From positions 138,554 to 202,553 of the forward strand of contig NZ_VTEH01000005.1 in NCBI RefSeq assembly GCF_008180615.1: DNA of 64,000 bases, read 5' to 3'. The position numbers and the translations under genes are program-made. Of this stretch, positions 39,829 to 48,529 are shown one piece after another; position 1 is the first letter of the stretch; each line of letters opens with the position of its first letter. Origin of the DNA: Rossellomorea vietnamensis (lineage in GTDB: Bacteria > Bacillota > Bacilli > Bacillales > Bacillaceae_B). The notes beneath the pieces were generated by a model. It saw nothing but the letters and a program-made list of their open reading frames with translations, had not been told where the DNA came from and ran no database searches.

Positions 39829-40737
39829 TCACTTGCGGTAAATCTCCTGCAGGGCTTCTTTAAGGTGGGGGTATTGAAACGTATAGCCGTTTTCGTGCAG
39901 CACTTCAGGGATGACTTTTTGACCCTCCAGGATAAGGGTGCTCATTTCTCCAAGGGCTGCCTTGATGGCAAAGCCGGGTGCCGGTATCCAATGAGGGCGG
40001 TTCAAGACATCGCCAAGTGTCTTGCCGAGTTCCTTCATCGTTACTGGTGTAGGAGAAGTGAGGTTGACCGGCCCTTCAATTGCCTTGTTTTCGATGACAA
40101 AGCGGATGGCTTTAGCAATATCCCCAATGTGTATCCACGACATCCACTGCTTTCCGGACCCCACTGTTCCTCCAGCAAAAAGCTTGTAGGGAAGCGCCAT
40201 TTTAGGCAGTGCTCCCTCGTCTTTTCCAAGGATGATCCCGAAACGGGTGTAAGCTGTCCGAACACCAGAATCCTTTGCTTTACTTGCCTCTGATTCCCAC
40301 TTTTTTACGGTTTCAGCCAGGAAGTTTGAGCTGGTATCCAGTGATTGCTCGGTGTGGGTCTTTGAGTCCGATGCTTCATAAAAGCCTATGGCACTGGCGT
40401 TGATAAAGACAGACGGTTTGTCCTTAAGGTTTTCCAGTATTCTCACCATCTCACGGGTAGCATCAATACGGCTTTTCAAAATCCTTTTCTTACGTTCTTC
40501 GGTCCAGCGGCCGCTGTTGATGGATTCTCCTGCAAGGTTGATGAAAATATCCACTTCATATATTTCCTCTTCCGGACGGGAACCCTCAGATAACCATTTA
40601 ACATAAGAAACATTCTTCCTGCTTTCGTGTTTGTCAGGATTTCTTGTAAGAATGGAAACCTCGTACCCATTGTTAAGCAGTTCTTCGGTCAGGGCGCTGC
40701 CGACAAAGCCGGTTCCACCAGATATTACTGCTTTCAT
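39829..40737 (-). CDS. yfhF: NAD-dependent epimerase/dehydratase-like protein YfhF (TIGR01777)
   Basis: A 302-residue extended-SDR protein. The N-terminus has the glycine-rich nucleotide motif AVISGGTGFVGSALTEELLN, followed by INLAGESINSGRWTEERKK and INASAIGFYEASD, hallmarks of TIGR01777 (SulA-like epimerases), with no classical YxxxK. The C-terminal domain (about 250-300) is the DUF1731 type, ending HENGYTFQYPHLKEALQEI. ATG 40737 follows AAGGAGGTC; an upstream in-frame ATG lacks a site. It is divergent from recX over 95 bp. The substrate is unknown. Confidence 0.9.
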   Translation of the reverse strand: MKAVISGGTGFVGSALTEELLNNGYEVSILTRNPDKHESRKNVSYVKWLSEGSRPEEEIYEVDIFINLAGESINSGRWTEERKKRILKSRIDATREMVRILENLKDKPSVFINASAIGFYEASDSKTHTEQSLDTSSNFLAETVKKWESEASKAKDSGVRTAYTRFGIILGKDEGALPKMALPYKLFAGGTVGSGKQWMSWIHIGDIAKAIRFVIENKAIEGPVNLTSPTPVTMKELGKTLGDVLNRPHWIPAPGFAIKAALGEMSTLILEGQKVIPEVLHENGYTFQYPHLKEALQEIYRK

Positions 40738-40832
40738 GACATGACCTCCTTTTTTATGCTTTGTTCTTATTTTACCCTTCCCACTGATAAAAAACATTTT
40801 GGGTGTGTTACATTAATAAGGAGGTGTTAATT

Positions 40833-41639
40833 ATGGGAACTATCACTAAGATAACCAAACAAGTAAAAAATGACGAGAGATATAACATTTTCATCGACGG
40901 TGAATATTCGTTCAGTGTCGACGAAGAAATTCTTGCCCGGTTTCAAATGGGAAAAGGACAGGAAATCGATGAAGTTGCGATTGCTGAAATAGGATATGAA
41001 GATGACGTCCGCAAGTCCTTTAACCTCGCGATACATTACCTCTCATTTCGAATGAGGACGGAAAAGGAAGTATGGGATTACTTAATGAAAAAAGAGCTTG
41101 GACAAGCTGTTGCAGATGAGGCCATCCAAAAGTTGAAGAAATATAAGTACCTGAATGATCAAGAGTTTGCGCAAGCTTATGTGAATACTCAAATCAATAC
41201 TTCGGATAAAGGGCCTGGTGCAGTTGAAAGGGAACTCGCCACTAAAGGAGTAGATAAGGCGTTGATTGATGAAGCCATGGCGGCGTTTACCCGGGAAATT
41301 CAGGTTGAAAAAGCCATGAGTCTTACGAACAAACTGTTTAAGAAGTATAAAAAAGATTCAAGTATCGTGGCCAAGCAAAAAACAGAGCAGAACCTGGCTC
41401 GTAAAGGATATCCTTTTTCTGTCATAAATCTTGCCTGGCAGGAAACGGATAACGAAAAGTCCGAGGATGAAAAATTGGAAGCGGTCCTTGTGCATGCGCG
41501 AAAAGCACATAACCGTCTTCATTCAAAATATACCGGATATGATTACGTGAATAAGATGAAACAGAATTTATACCGTAAAGGTTTCTCAATGGAAGAAATC
41601 GACGGAGCAATTGAAATTTTGAAAGAGGAAGAAGACTGA
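40833..41639 (+). CDS. recX: Regulatory protein RecX
   Basis: A 268-residue modulator of RecA filament formation. It is built of repeated three-helix modules: SFNLAIHYLSFRMRTEKEVW, KKYKYLNDQEFAQAYVNTQI and KMKQNLYRKGFSMEEIDGAI. It is longer than the E. coli type, as usual for Bacillus. ATG 40833 has AAGGAGGTG upstream. It is divergent from yfhF and followed by a GGGACWGTCCC palindrome. Confidence 0.94.
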   Translation: MGTITKITKQVKNDERYNIFIDGEYSFSVDEEILARFQMGKGQEIDEVAIAEIGYEDDVRKSFNLAIHYLSFRMRTEKEVWDYLMKKELGQAVADEAIQKLKKYKYLNDQEFAQAYVNTQINTSDKGPGAVERELATKGVDKALIDEAMAAFTREIQVEKAMSLTNKLFKKYKKDSSIVAKQKTEQNLARKGYPFSVINLAWQETDNEKSEDEKLEAVLVHARKAHNRLHSKYTGYDYVNKMKQNLYRKGFSMEEIDGAIEILKEEED

Positions 41640-41660
41640 AGCGAGAGATCACTTCAGTTC

Positions 41661-41701
41661 TGTAAAGCGCGAAAAGGGACAGTCCCTTTTCGCGCTTTAC
41701 A
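41661..41701. repeat. 41-bp perfect palindrome with GGGACAGTCCC core
   Basis: TGTAAAGCGCGAAAAGGGAC and its reverse complement flank one base at 41681. It is a relative of the palindrome at 28541-28583. It lies between convergent recX and the SDR gene, where a second hairpin (41707-41738: AAAAGGCC/GGCCTTTT) gives the actual termination signal. Confidence 0.8.
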
Positions 41702-41706
41702 GTGTA

Positions 41707-41738
41707 AAAGGCCCCTGGATCAAATCAGGAGGCCTTTT
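41707..41738. terminator. Bidirectional terminator between recX and the SDR gene
   Basis: AAAAGGCC and GGCCTTTT pair, extended by CCTG/CAGG inside. The T-tracts are short (TTTT) in both directions. Confidence 0.65.
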
Positions 41739-41742
41739 GATT

Positions 41743-42420
41743 TCATTTCTTTGATTCAATGATAATATCTGAGGAAGTTTTGCTTTCTTCGTAGATGATT
41801 TCTGCAACTTCCCGCGGGGAACGTAATCTGCTCGGGTCCTGAACGTGCTGCGACTCATCCCAAAACGGCGTGTTCATTCCTCCCATATAGGCATTGATGA
41901 TGCTGATTCCGCTCTCTTCAAATTCCTTTTGCAAGCTCTCGGCGAATCCTCTTAAAGCGAACTTGCTTGCGGCATAGTAGGATTCATTTTTTTTGCCGCG
42001 GAGCCCGGCTGTTGAAATGATATTAATGATGGAGCCTGAGTCCTTAGAAACCATGGAAGGCAGAAGTGCTTTTGTCAGATACACGGTACCGAGAAAATTA
42101 ACGGACAGCATTTTTTCGATTTCCTCAAACCCTGCCTGTAAAAAAGGACCGAAAATCCCTACACCCGCATTGTTGATGAGAAGCTCCACATCATATTTCT
42201 CAGTGATTTGGCGGCTTGCTTTTTCAACCTCTTCAGCGGATGCGATATCGATGACCAGGATAGAAGCGGTTCCGCCGTCTGTAATTATCTCTTCTTTGAC
42301 CGATTGAAGCTTTTCTTCTGTTCTTCCGAGAAGCAGGATATGATACCCCTCATTGCTGTAGACTTTGGCAAGCTCCCGGCCGAGGCCTGACCCTCCACCG
42401 GAAATAACGGCTGTTTTCAT
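41743..42420 (-). CDS. Short-chain dehydrogenase/reductase
   Basis: A 225-residue classical SDR. The cofactor motif is VISGGGSGLGRELAKVYS, the core stabilising motif LLINNAGVGIFGP, and the catalytic Ser-Tyr-Lys set is in IIS and YYAASKFALRGFAE. ILLLGRTEEKL suggests NADP preference (Arg after the second strand), which is an inference. ATG 42420 follows GGGGGATT on the minus strand. It sits between recX and yfhH. The substrate is unknown. Confidence 0.88.
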   Translation of the reverse strand: MKTAVISGGGSGLGRELAKVYSNEGYHILLLGRTEEKLQSVKEEIITDGGTASILVIDIASAEEVEKASRQITEKYDVELLINNAGVGIFGPFLQAGFEEIEKMLSVNFLGTVYLTKALLPSMVSKDSGSIINIISTAGLRGKKNESYYAASKFALRGFAESLQKEFEESGISIINAYMGGMNTPFWDESQHVQDPSRLRSPREVAEIIYEESKTSSDIIIESKK

Positions 42421-42538
42421 ATGTAATCCCCCTAAAATGTATGGTATATCATGTAATTTTTCCTTATGATCTGGTTTTAAACCAAACTTTATTTATCATA
42501 TCATTTTCCCTATAATATAGGTGAATGGAGTGAAAGCA

Positions 42539-42862
42539 GTGGAAAAAGAAACAAGATACAGTGAAATGAGCGAGCATGAATTAAGACAGGAGATCGCACA
42601 GCTCAGAGAAAAAGCCAGAAAAGCTGAGCAGCTGGGCATCCTTAATGAATTTGCCGTATTGGAAAGAAAATCCCTTATGGCTCAGGCGTACTTGATGGAT
42701 CCTAAAGATTTCAAGCCCGGAGAAATCTACGGAATAGAAGGTGATCCAGGAGTGTTTTTCAAAATTGACTATATGAACGGTGTATTTGCCTGGGGATACC
42801 GCCTTGGAGGATCAGGCAAGGAAGAGGCTCTGCCGATATCCATGCTGAATAAAAAGAAATAA
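42539..42862 (+). CDS. yfhH: DUF1811 protein YfhH
   Basis: A 107-residue protein. The N-terminal helical hairpin (SEMSEHELRQEIAQLREKAR) is followed by a small beta domain (FKPGEIYGIEGDPGVFFKID). This is the YfhH/DUF1811 family, of unknown role. GTG 42539 is chosen because GGAGTG lies 6 bp upstream. A longer frame from GTG 42521 is unlikely, since a TATAAT box (42511-42516) would place the transcript start after it. Confidence 0.88.
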   Translation: MEKETRYSEMSEHELRQEIAQLREKARKAEQLGILNEFAVLERKSLMAQAYLMDPKDFKPGEIYGIEGDPGVFFKIDYMNGVFAWGYRLGGSGKEEALPISMLNKKK

Positions 42863-42866
42863 AGAA

Positions 42867-42906
42867 AAATGGAAACAAGGAATGCAGAGCTTCCCTGTTT
42901 CCATTT
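42867..42906. terminator. Bidirectional terminator after yfhH
   Basis: AAATGGAAACA and TGTTTCCATTT pair, extended by GGAA/TTCC with one bulged base each. It serves convergent yfhH and the YpzG-like gene. Confidence 0.8.
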
Positions 42907-42912
42907 CTTATA

Positions 42913-43080
42913 TTACGATCTTTTTCGGGTCTGTCTTTCCAGAATGATCAAGTCCTGAGTCTGAACAGTATGTCCATTAGCCTGTGAGTGCGCGTGTTTG
43001 GCATTATAAAAAGCCTGATTGAAAGGACTCACATAGTTTTTATCAAAACGATTTGAGTTGTTCTTTTTTCCCATACCCAA
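42913..43080 (-). CDS. YpzG-like small protein
   Basis: A 55-residue basic protein: SNRFDKNYVSPFNQAFYNAK, HAHSQANGHTVQTQDLI and ILERQTRKRS. The HAHSQxNGHTxQTQ block and RKRS tail recall the YpzG family of Bacillus. TTG 43080 is preferred because AAAGGAGG is 8 bp upstream; the ATG at 43074 would be 14 bp away. It is small, Asn/Gln/Lys-rich and next to sspK, so a spore-related role is plausible but unproven. Confidence 0.65.
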   Translation of the reverse strand: MGMGKKNNSNRFDKNYVSPFNQAFYNAKHAHSQANGHTVQTQDLIILERQTRKRS

Positions 43081-43116
43081 AACAACCGCCTCCTTTAAAA
43101 TGGCTCACTCGAAAAC

Positions 43117-43281
43117 TTAGATAGAATCACTTTCACGCTGGTTGGATGCAGCCATGCGTTCCTGGGGATGAGTGTTAATGGTACCGTCAGCCCGTTTGGA
43201 AGCATATTCCGGCTTCGCCCGCGGTTCACCTTCGAATTTATTGTTATTCTGGTTAGGAAAGCCTCTTTCTTTATTACGCAT
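43117..43281 (-). CDS. sspK: Small acid-soluble spore protein K
   Basis: A 54-residue protein: [40 protein letters not shown] and [14 protein letters not shown]. It aligns over its length with B. subtilis SspK (RNKEKGFPxxNxNKFx[14 protein letters not shown]). It is a minor forespore protein of unclear role. ATG 43281 follows GGGAGG; an upstream extension lacks a site. It is divergent from array A3 and yfhJ. It is good evidence that the host forms endospores. Confidence 0.95.
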   Translation of the reverse strand: MRNKERGFPNQNNNKFEGEPRAKPEYASKRADGTINTHPQERMAASNQRESDSI

Positions 43282-43448
43282 CGAATTCCTCCCGAGAATA
43301 ATGATGGTCACCTCACAGCCAGCAAATCCGCCATAGGAACCTGCTGGCTGCGTACAATTAGTATGAGACTTAACAGCACCAGTTATCATAAAAAAATATT
43401 GGCAATGAAGGCAGCTTTAAGATTACTTGGATTAAGGGCGGAAGAGAC

Positions 43449-43870
43449 TAACCAAGCTTTTTGAGGGCTGGGAGGCGGCTTCTAGATGCCCAATCTTCTC
43501 AGAAATCCCGGGAAAAGGTAACCAAGGAAGGGTCTAGGTGCCCAAATAACTCAGAAATCCCGGGAAAAGGTAACCAAGGAAGGGTCTAGGTGCCCAAATA
43601 ACTCAGAAATCCCGGGAAAAGGTAACCAAGGAAGTGTCTAGCTGCCCAAACAACTCAGAAACCCAGGAAGAAGGTAACCAAGCGAGGGTCTAGCTGCCCC
43701 AACAACTCAGAAATCCCGGGAAAAGGTAACCAAGCGAGGGTTTAGCTGCCCAAACAACTCAGAAATCCAGGGAAAAAGTAACCAAGCGAGGGTCTAGCTG
43801 CCCAAACAACTCAGAAATCCAGGGAAAAGGTAACCAAGCGAGGGTCTAGGTGCCCGAAACGACCTGGTCA
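43449..43870. repeat. 52-bp tandem array A3 (8 units, TCTAGNTGCCC)
   Basis: CTAG (once TTAG) recurs at 43482, 43534, 43586, 43638, 43690, 43742, 43794 and 43846, every interval exactly 52 bp. A unit reads GGGTCTAGGTGCCCAAATAA, CTCAGAAATCCCGGG, then AAAAGGTAACCAAGGAA. Palindromes CCCGGG (or CCAGGG) and GGTAACC occur in each. The word order CTAGGTGCCC, AGAAATCCCG, AGGT, AAG is shared with array A5 near 59.3 kb. It fills the space between divergent sspK and yfhJ. Confidence 0.95.
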
Positions 43871-43930
43871 AAAGCAGGTTTACATCTCCCCGCTGAATAC
43901 AAAAAAACTAAAGAACGGAGGAAATCATAA

Positions 43931-44200
43931 ATGGACACTTTTCACGAAGAATTAACAAAAGACTTATTAGAGAAGAATGAAGAATTGACTTACGCAAGAG
44001 CCAGAACCTGGGTAGAGTTATTATGGGAAGATTTTGAGACAACCTATGCAAAAGCAAGAGGAAAATATCTTGGGAAAGAAATGACTAGCCGTTTGGTAAA
44101 ACAGTGGATAGACAGCTATGGCAGCAGGCTGCATGAATTTGCTTCCCGAAACCCTAAGTATAGCCACATGCTGGAGGATGAGAAGGATATTAATCATTAG
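43931..44200 (+). CDS. yfhJ: WVELL-repeat protein YfhJ
   Basis: An 89-residue acidic protein with the signature RARTWVELLWEDFETTYAKA that names the family, followed by LVKQWIDSYGSRLHEFASRN. All helical. Function is unknown; it is conserved among Bacillaceae in the yfh cluster. ATG 43931 follows ACGGAGGAAA. The array A3 lies immediately upstream, so its promoter is either inside the last repeat unit or in the 60 bp after it. Confidence 0.88.
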   Translation: MDTFHEELTKDLLEKNEELTYARARTWVELLWEDFETTYAKARGKYLGKEMTSRLVKQWIDSYGSRLHEFASRNPKYSHMLEDEKDINH

Positions 44201-44259
44201 AAAAACGAAGGGTCCCTATTTGGCTGGTGAACACAAGTTGAATAGGAAACCAAAAGAAA

Positions 44260-44288
44260 AGGACGCGACCGCTTAACGGCCGCGTCCT
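44260..44288. terminator. Bidirectional terminator between yfhJ and yfhP
   Basis: AGGACGCGACCG (44260-44271) and CGGCCGCGTCCT (44277-44288) form a GC-rich stem with one mismatch. Plus-side TCTTCTTAC and minus-side TTTTCTTTTGG follow. Confidence 0.85.
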
Positions 44289-44316
44289 CTTCTTACTTGA
44301 CTATTGAAAAGATCCT

Positions 44317-45300
44317 TTAATCCGGTATAATCTCCAGCTTCTTCCGCAGCTTTTCCTCGCTGTAAATCCAGCCGGTATAGGAACTCTCAATATCCAATTC
44401 CTCGTTCAATTTCACCACTGCAACAAAAGGATAATGTCCATTGCTTCGGTACCTCAGATCAATAAATCTTACCTCATAGCCGTCATCTTCGAAATCCTCG
44501 ATTTCCCATCTGTATACAGGAGAGAATGACAAGAATGCTGAAAGGTTTTTGTCCTTCTTGGCCGCATTGATTACAGGGTTATCCGGTACTGGAATTCTTT
44601 TATACTTTTCAAAAAAAGTGATGGAACTTCCATATGCACGGGCTACATAAAAGAATTCCTTCGAGACGATTGCCAGCCTCCACTGATAAAAATGAAGAGT
44701 GGACGAAACGATGATCTTTTCGGCATCCGGGATTTTTTTCTTAACAGCTGATTTTACAGCGTGCTGTACGAAAAACCTCAGAATATAGTACAGAATGATG
44801 ATCATGTACATATAGAGGAAGGTCGGTCCTGGGTCAAAGCCAAGCCCCCAAAGAATTAAGCCGACTACATGTATACCGAAAATGATCGGATCAAAGGTGT
44901 TAATGACTCCTAAAGCGACCCATTTCGACGAAAATGGCCTTATTGCTTGGGTGCCATAAGCGTTGAAAATGTCGACAAATACATGAAGGAATACGGCAAG
45001 AAATGTCCAAATCCATAGATGAAGCAGGTTAGCCTCTGGGTAAAAGGGATAAAGGACAGCCAATATGAGCAGCGGCCATATCAGCACTGCGGGAATCGAA
45101 TGGGTAATCCCGCGGTGGTTGCGGATATAGACGGCATTATTTCTCAGTTTTAAAACAGTATCGATATCAGGGATTTGAGAACCGATGATGGCACCAATCA
45201 AAACACTTTGAGAGGTCACGGCACTTTCGGCTACCACGGGGTCCAGCGTTGCCAGGCCGCCGATTGCAAATCCCATCACTACATGTGTTCCTGTATCCAA
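44317..45300 (-). CDS. yfhP: Membrane-bound metal-dependent hydrolase YfhP (YdjM/DUF457 type)
   Basis: A 327-residue protein. The N-terminal half has four to five helices and conserved metal-site residues: MDTGTHVVMGFAIGG, IGSQIPDIDTVLK, RNHRGITHSIPAVL and LHVFVDIFNAYGTQ. These are the His/Asp motifs of the LexA-binding/YdjM hydrolase superfamily. The C-terminal third is soluble. The B. subtilis orthologue is YfhP; its enzymatic activity is uncharacterised. ATG 45300 follows a weak AAAGGAGG. It is convergent with yfhJ. Confidence 0.87.
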   Translation of the reverse strand: MDTGTHVVMGFAIGGLATLDPVVAESAVTSQSVLIGAIIGSQIPDIDTVLKLRNNAVYIRNHRGITHSIPAVLIWPLLILAVLYPFYPEANLLHLWIWTFLAVFLHVFVDIFNAYGTQAIRPFSSKWVALGVINTFDPIIFGIHVVGLILWGLGFDPGPTFLYMYMIIILYYILRFFVQHAVKSAVKKKIPDAEKIIVSSTLHFYQWRLAIVSKEFFYVARAYGSSITFFEKYKRIPVPDNPVINAAKKDKNLSAFLSFSPVYRWEIEDFEDDGYEVRFIDLRYRSNGHYPFVAVVKLNEELDIESSYTGWIYSEEKLRKKLEIIPD

Positions 45301-45411
45301 GGTTTATCCTCCTTTGCTAGGGGTTTTCCGGTAAGTTTTTAACAATGATTCCAAACAAATGCTCTTGTATTCATTCATCAAAATGATATGGTATAAAAGG
45401 AGATTAATTCA

Positions 45412-45720
45412 ATGAATCATTCACTTCAAATGTATATTCAATACGAGGTCAAAGAGTCGTACATTGAGCAATATCAAAAATTAATGAAGGACATCTTTTC
45501 AACATTGTCGTTGTACGAAGCGGGCGATATTGAATGGATGTCTTCGCCAGGAAGCCCATCTTCTTTCACAGAGGTAATTACCCTGCCGACAGAATCTCAT
45601 TACCATGCTTTGAAGAGACTCAGGACATCGGATGAGCATCCTCTCTTTGGCATGCTTGATGACTGCATCTTAGGTGGACTAGAGCAAATGGTATGCTTCG
45701 GATTAAAAAAGACCATATGA
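45412..45720 (+). CDS. Uncharacterised protein upstream of mutY
   Basis: A 102-residue protein: SLQMYIQYEVKESYIEQYQK, IFSTLSLYEAGDIEWMSSPG and MLDDCILGGLEQMVCFGLKK. The alternation of strands and helices with a QYEVK... start suggests a ferredoxin-like (ABM/dimeric alpha-beta barrel) fold, which is inference. AAAAGGAG lies 9 bp before ATG 45412. The next gene, mutY, begins 122 bp later. No known family was recognised. Confidence 0.7.
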   Translation: MNHSLQMYIQYEVKESYIEQYQKLMKDIFSTLSLYEAGDIEWMSSPGSPSSFTEVITLPTESHYHALKRLRTSDEHPLFGMLDDCILGGLEQMVCFGLKKTI

Positions 45721-45842
45721 AAAAGGTGCTTTGATAAAGCTGCATTTGCTGCGATTACAATAATAATTATGGATTGTAAAAGTTGCTTTAGTATTATATA
45801 TTCCCTCAATAAGGGAAGGTTTAACATCTTGGAGGTACAAAA

Positions 45843-46949
45843 GTGGAGAATAATCCTTTAACAAGTTTAGAAGAAATTGACATAGAAGCATTTAAGGAAG
45901 ACCTGCTGAACTGGTTCACGGCCGAGCAAAGGCAGCTTCCCTGGAGAGAAAACCGCGATCCCTACAAAGTATGGGTATCTGAAATCATGCTTCAGCAGAC
46001 AAGAGTAGATACTGTGATTCCTTATTTCCTTAATTTTATCAGCAAATTTCCAACAATTGAAGCGCTGGCCTCAGCAGACGAAGAAGAGGTGCTGAAAGCC
46101 TGGGAAGGGCTTGGTTATTATTCCCGCGCAAGAAACCTTCAATCCGCTGTTAAAGAAGTAAGGGATTCGTATGGAGGCATAGTGCCATCAGAACCGAAGG
46201 AAATTTCTAAGCTTAAGGGAGTTGGCCCATATACAGCGGGTGCCATCTTAAGTATTGCATACGGAAAGCCCGAGCCTGCAGTGGACGGAAACGTGATGAG
46301 GGTATTGTCGCGGATTTTGACCATCTGGGACGATATTGCTAAGCCGTCTTCCAGAAAAGTCTTTGAAGAGGCAGTGCGAAAACTTATCTCTCATGAAAAT
46401 CCTTCTTACTTTAACCAGGCATTAATGGAGCTCGGAGCTCTCATCTGCACACCAACATCCCCTAAATGCCTGCTTTGTCCTGTCAGGGAACATTGCAGCG
46501 CCTTCCATGAAGGAGTTCAAGACACCCTTCCGGTCAAAACAAAAAAGAAAAGTGTCAAGAAGCTTCAAATGGCAGCGGTTGTCTTGAAAAATGATGATGG
46601 AAAATATTTAATTCATAAACGCTCTGGAAAAGGCCTCTTGGCTAATTTATGGGAATTCCCGAACTGTGAAGTGGATTCCTTCGGCTCACAGCGGAAACAG
46701 CTCGAAGATTTCCTGAAAGAAGAGTTTGGTGTGGAAGCAAACATAGAAAATGGCCTTCTCACTAAAATTCAACATATATTCTCTCACCTGGTGTGGGATA
46801 TAGATGTCTATGTTGGTGTCATAAAGAACATCGGAGAAATTCCAGATGGATTGAGAGTGGTTGATGAAGAGGAATTAAGTAAGTTTGCCTTTCCTGTTTC
46901 ACATCAGAAAATCTGGAAAAGTTACAAGGAAAACTGCCTTGAAGAGTGA
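45843..46949 (+). CDS. mutY: Adenine DNA glycosylase MutY
   Basis: A 368-residue repair enzyme excising adenine paired with 8-oxoguanine. Catalytic E47 (VSEIMLQQT) and D148 ([10 protein letters not shown]) flank the helix-hairpin-helix [14 protein letters not shown]. The iron-sulfur cluster C-x6-C-x2-C-x5-C is in [18 protein letters not shown]. The C-terminal NUDIX-like domain (about 235-360) recognises 8-oxoG. The start is GTG 45843 with TTGGAGG upstream. It is in the yfhP-mutY-fabL order of B. subtilis. No obvious terminator was found downstream. Confidence 0.96.
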   Translation: MENNPLTSLEEIDIEAFKEDLLNWFTAEQRQLPWRENRDPYKVWVSEIMLQQTRVDTVIPYFLNFISKFPTIEALASADEEEVLKAWEGLGYYSRARNLQSAVKEVRDSYGGIVPSEPKEISKLKGVGPYTAGAILSIAYGKPEPAVDGNVMRVLSRILTIWDDIAKPSSRKVFEEAVRKLISHENPSYFNQALMELGALICTPTSPKCLLCPVREHCSAFHEGVQDTLPVKTKKKSVKKLQMAAVVLKNDDGKYLIHKRSGKGLLANLWEFPNCEVDSFGSQRKQLEDFLKEEFGVEANIENGLLTKIQHIFSHLVWDIDVYVGVIKNIGEIPDGLRVVDEEELSKFAFPVSHQKIWKSYKENCLEE

Positions 46950-47106
46950 GTTCAAAGCAGTTTGATTTTTGAAGCTGGTATTGGATAGTAAGAAGTGTCG
47001 AAAATAGTCGGAAAGTCGATAAATCGTCAGTTTCACTGATAAATCCAAAAAGCGCCGGGAAACTCAGCTAAGCCGTCGATAAATGAATAACTTCCGCCGA
47101 AATACA

Positions 47107-47331
47107 TTAATCATAAGTAACTTTAGTCCCATGTGCCGCGTCGGCTTCATTACGATTAAGCCCGCCGCGGTTTTCTATTTCTTCTATGATTTCCCTGTGA
47201 ATGGTTTGTCCTTCCGAGTTTAAATAGGGAACCATCTGCTGAAGGGAATGGTGAAAAAAGGCAAGCTCACTTTTATCCCACTCGGTTTTAGGCATCATAG
47301 AGAGCTCTGTCATATCTCTGCCAACATACAT
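47107..47331 (-). CDS. yfhS: YfhS-like small protein
   Basis: A 74-residue protein: MYVGRDMTELSMMPKTEWDK, ELAFFHHSLQQMVPYLNSEG, HREIIEEIENRGGLNRNEAD and AAHGTKVTYD. It fits YfhS, the small protein encoded beside fabL in B. subtilis. No catalytic motif. ATG 47331 follows GAGGAAAAT on the minus strand. It is divergent from fabL. Function is unknown. Confidence 0.75.
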   Translation of the reverse strand: MYVGRDMTELSMMPKTEWDKSELAFFHHSLQQMVPYLNSEGQTIHREIIEEIENRGGLNRNEADAAHGTKVTYD

Positions 47332-47432
47332 AATGATTTTCCTCCTTATTGTCAGTCATCATAGTTTCTCTGTAAACGTTGTCGATTATGCCAGTTAAGG
47401 ATAAAATGAAATTTATCAGAAAGGGGATATGA

Positions 47433-48185
<753 letters not shown>

Positions 48186-48277
48186 GCTCTTTAGCGGGCT
48201 GCTGAAAAAAAAGCTTATTTTTTTGGAATAGTAATTCACCGGCTTGGTTACATTAACAAGCGTGGAGGTGATTACAA

Positions 48278-48451
48278 ATGGCAAAACGTAACGAAACTCA
48301 ATCAGGTACTAACGTACAACACGTTAAACAACAAAACGCTCAAGCTCAAGGACAAGCTGGCCAATACGGTGCTGAGTTTGCTTCTGAGACAGACGTACAA
48401 CAAGTTAGACAACAAAATGCTCAATCTCAAGCTAAAAAAGGTCAAAACTAA
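48278..48451 (+). CDS. sspE: Gamma-type small acid-soluble spore protein SspE
   Basis: A 57-residue protein with two Gln/Asn/Ala-rich repeats: NVQHVKQQNAQAQGQAGQYG and DVQQVRQQNAQSQAKKGQN, joined by the GPR protease site AEFASETD. It is a major spore protein serving as amino-acid reserve. GGAGGTG lies 8 bp before ATG 48278. A sigma-G promoter would be expected upstream; a GAATA (48226) and CATTAA (48251) exist at 20-bp spacing, which is too long to be confident. Terminator 48465-48501. Confidence 0.96.
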   Translation: MAKRNETQSGTNVQHVKQQNAQAQGQAGQYGAEFASETDVQQVRQQNAQSQAKKGQN

Positions 48452-48464
48452 GAACTTACTTAAG

Positions 48465-48501
48465 AAAAAGGCATCCTGTTCTTGTAACAGGGTGCCTTTT
48501 T
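48465..48501 (+). terminator. sspE terminator
   Basis: AAAAAGGCATCCTGTT (48465-48480) pairs with AACAGGGTGCCTTTTT (48486-48501) with one G-U pair. Very strong. Confidence 0.95.
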
Positions 48502-48529
48502 CTTGTTTACTGTTTTCCAACTAAGAAAC

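Noticed and set aside
39213..39841. Plus-strand frames of 60-73 codons across yfhD and yfhE
   Set aside because: They are antisense shadows of the two recognised minus-strand genes.
43117..43389. 90-codon reading of the sspK frame
   Set aside because: The extra 36 residues have no ribosome site, while ATG 43281 has GGGAGG and matches the SspK start.
46990..47100. Possible further repeat array (CGATAAAT words)
   Set aside because: GTCGATAAAT occurs at 47015 and 47075, 60 bp apart, with no other periodicity; not enough to call an array.
48226..48256. Sigma-G promoter for sspE
   Set aside because: GAATA and CATTAA are present but at 20-bp spacing instead of 17-18; not supported enough to list.
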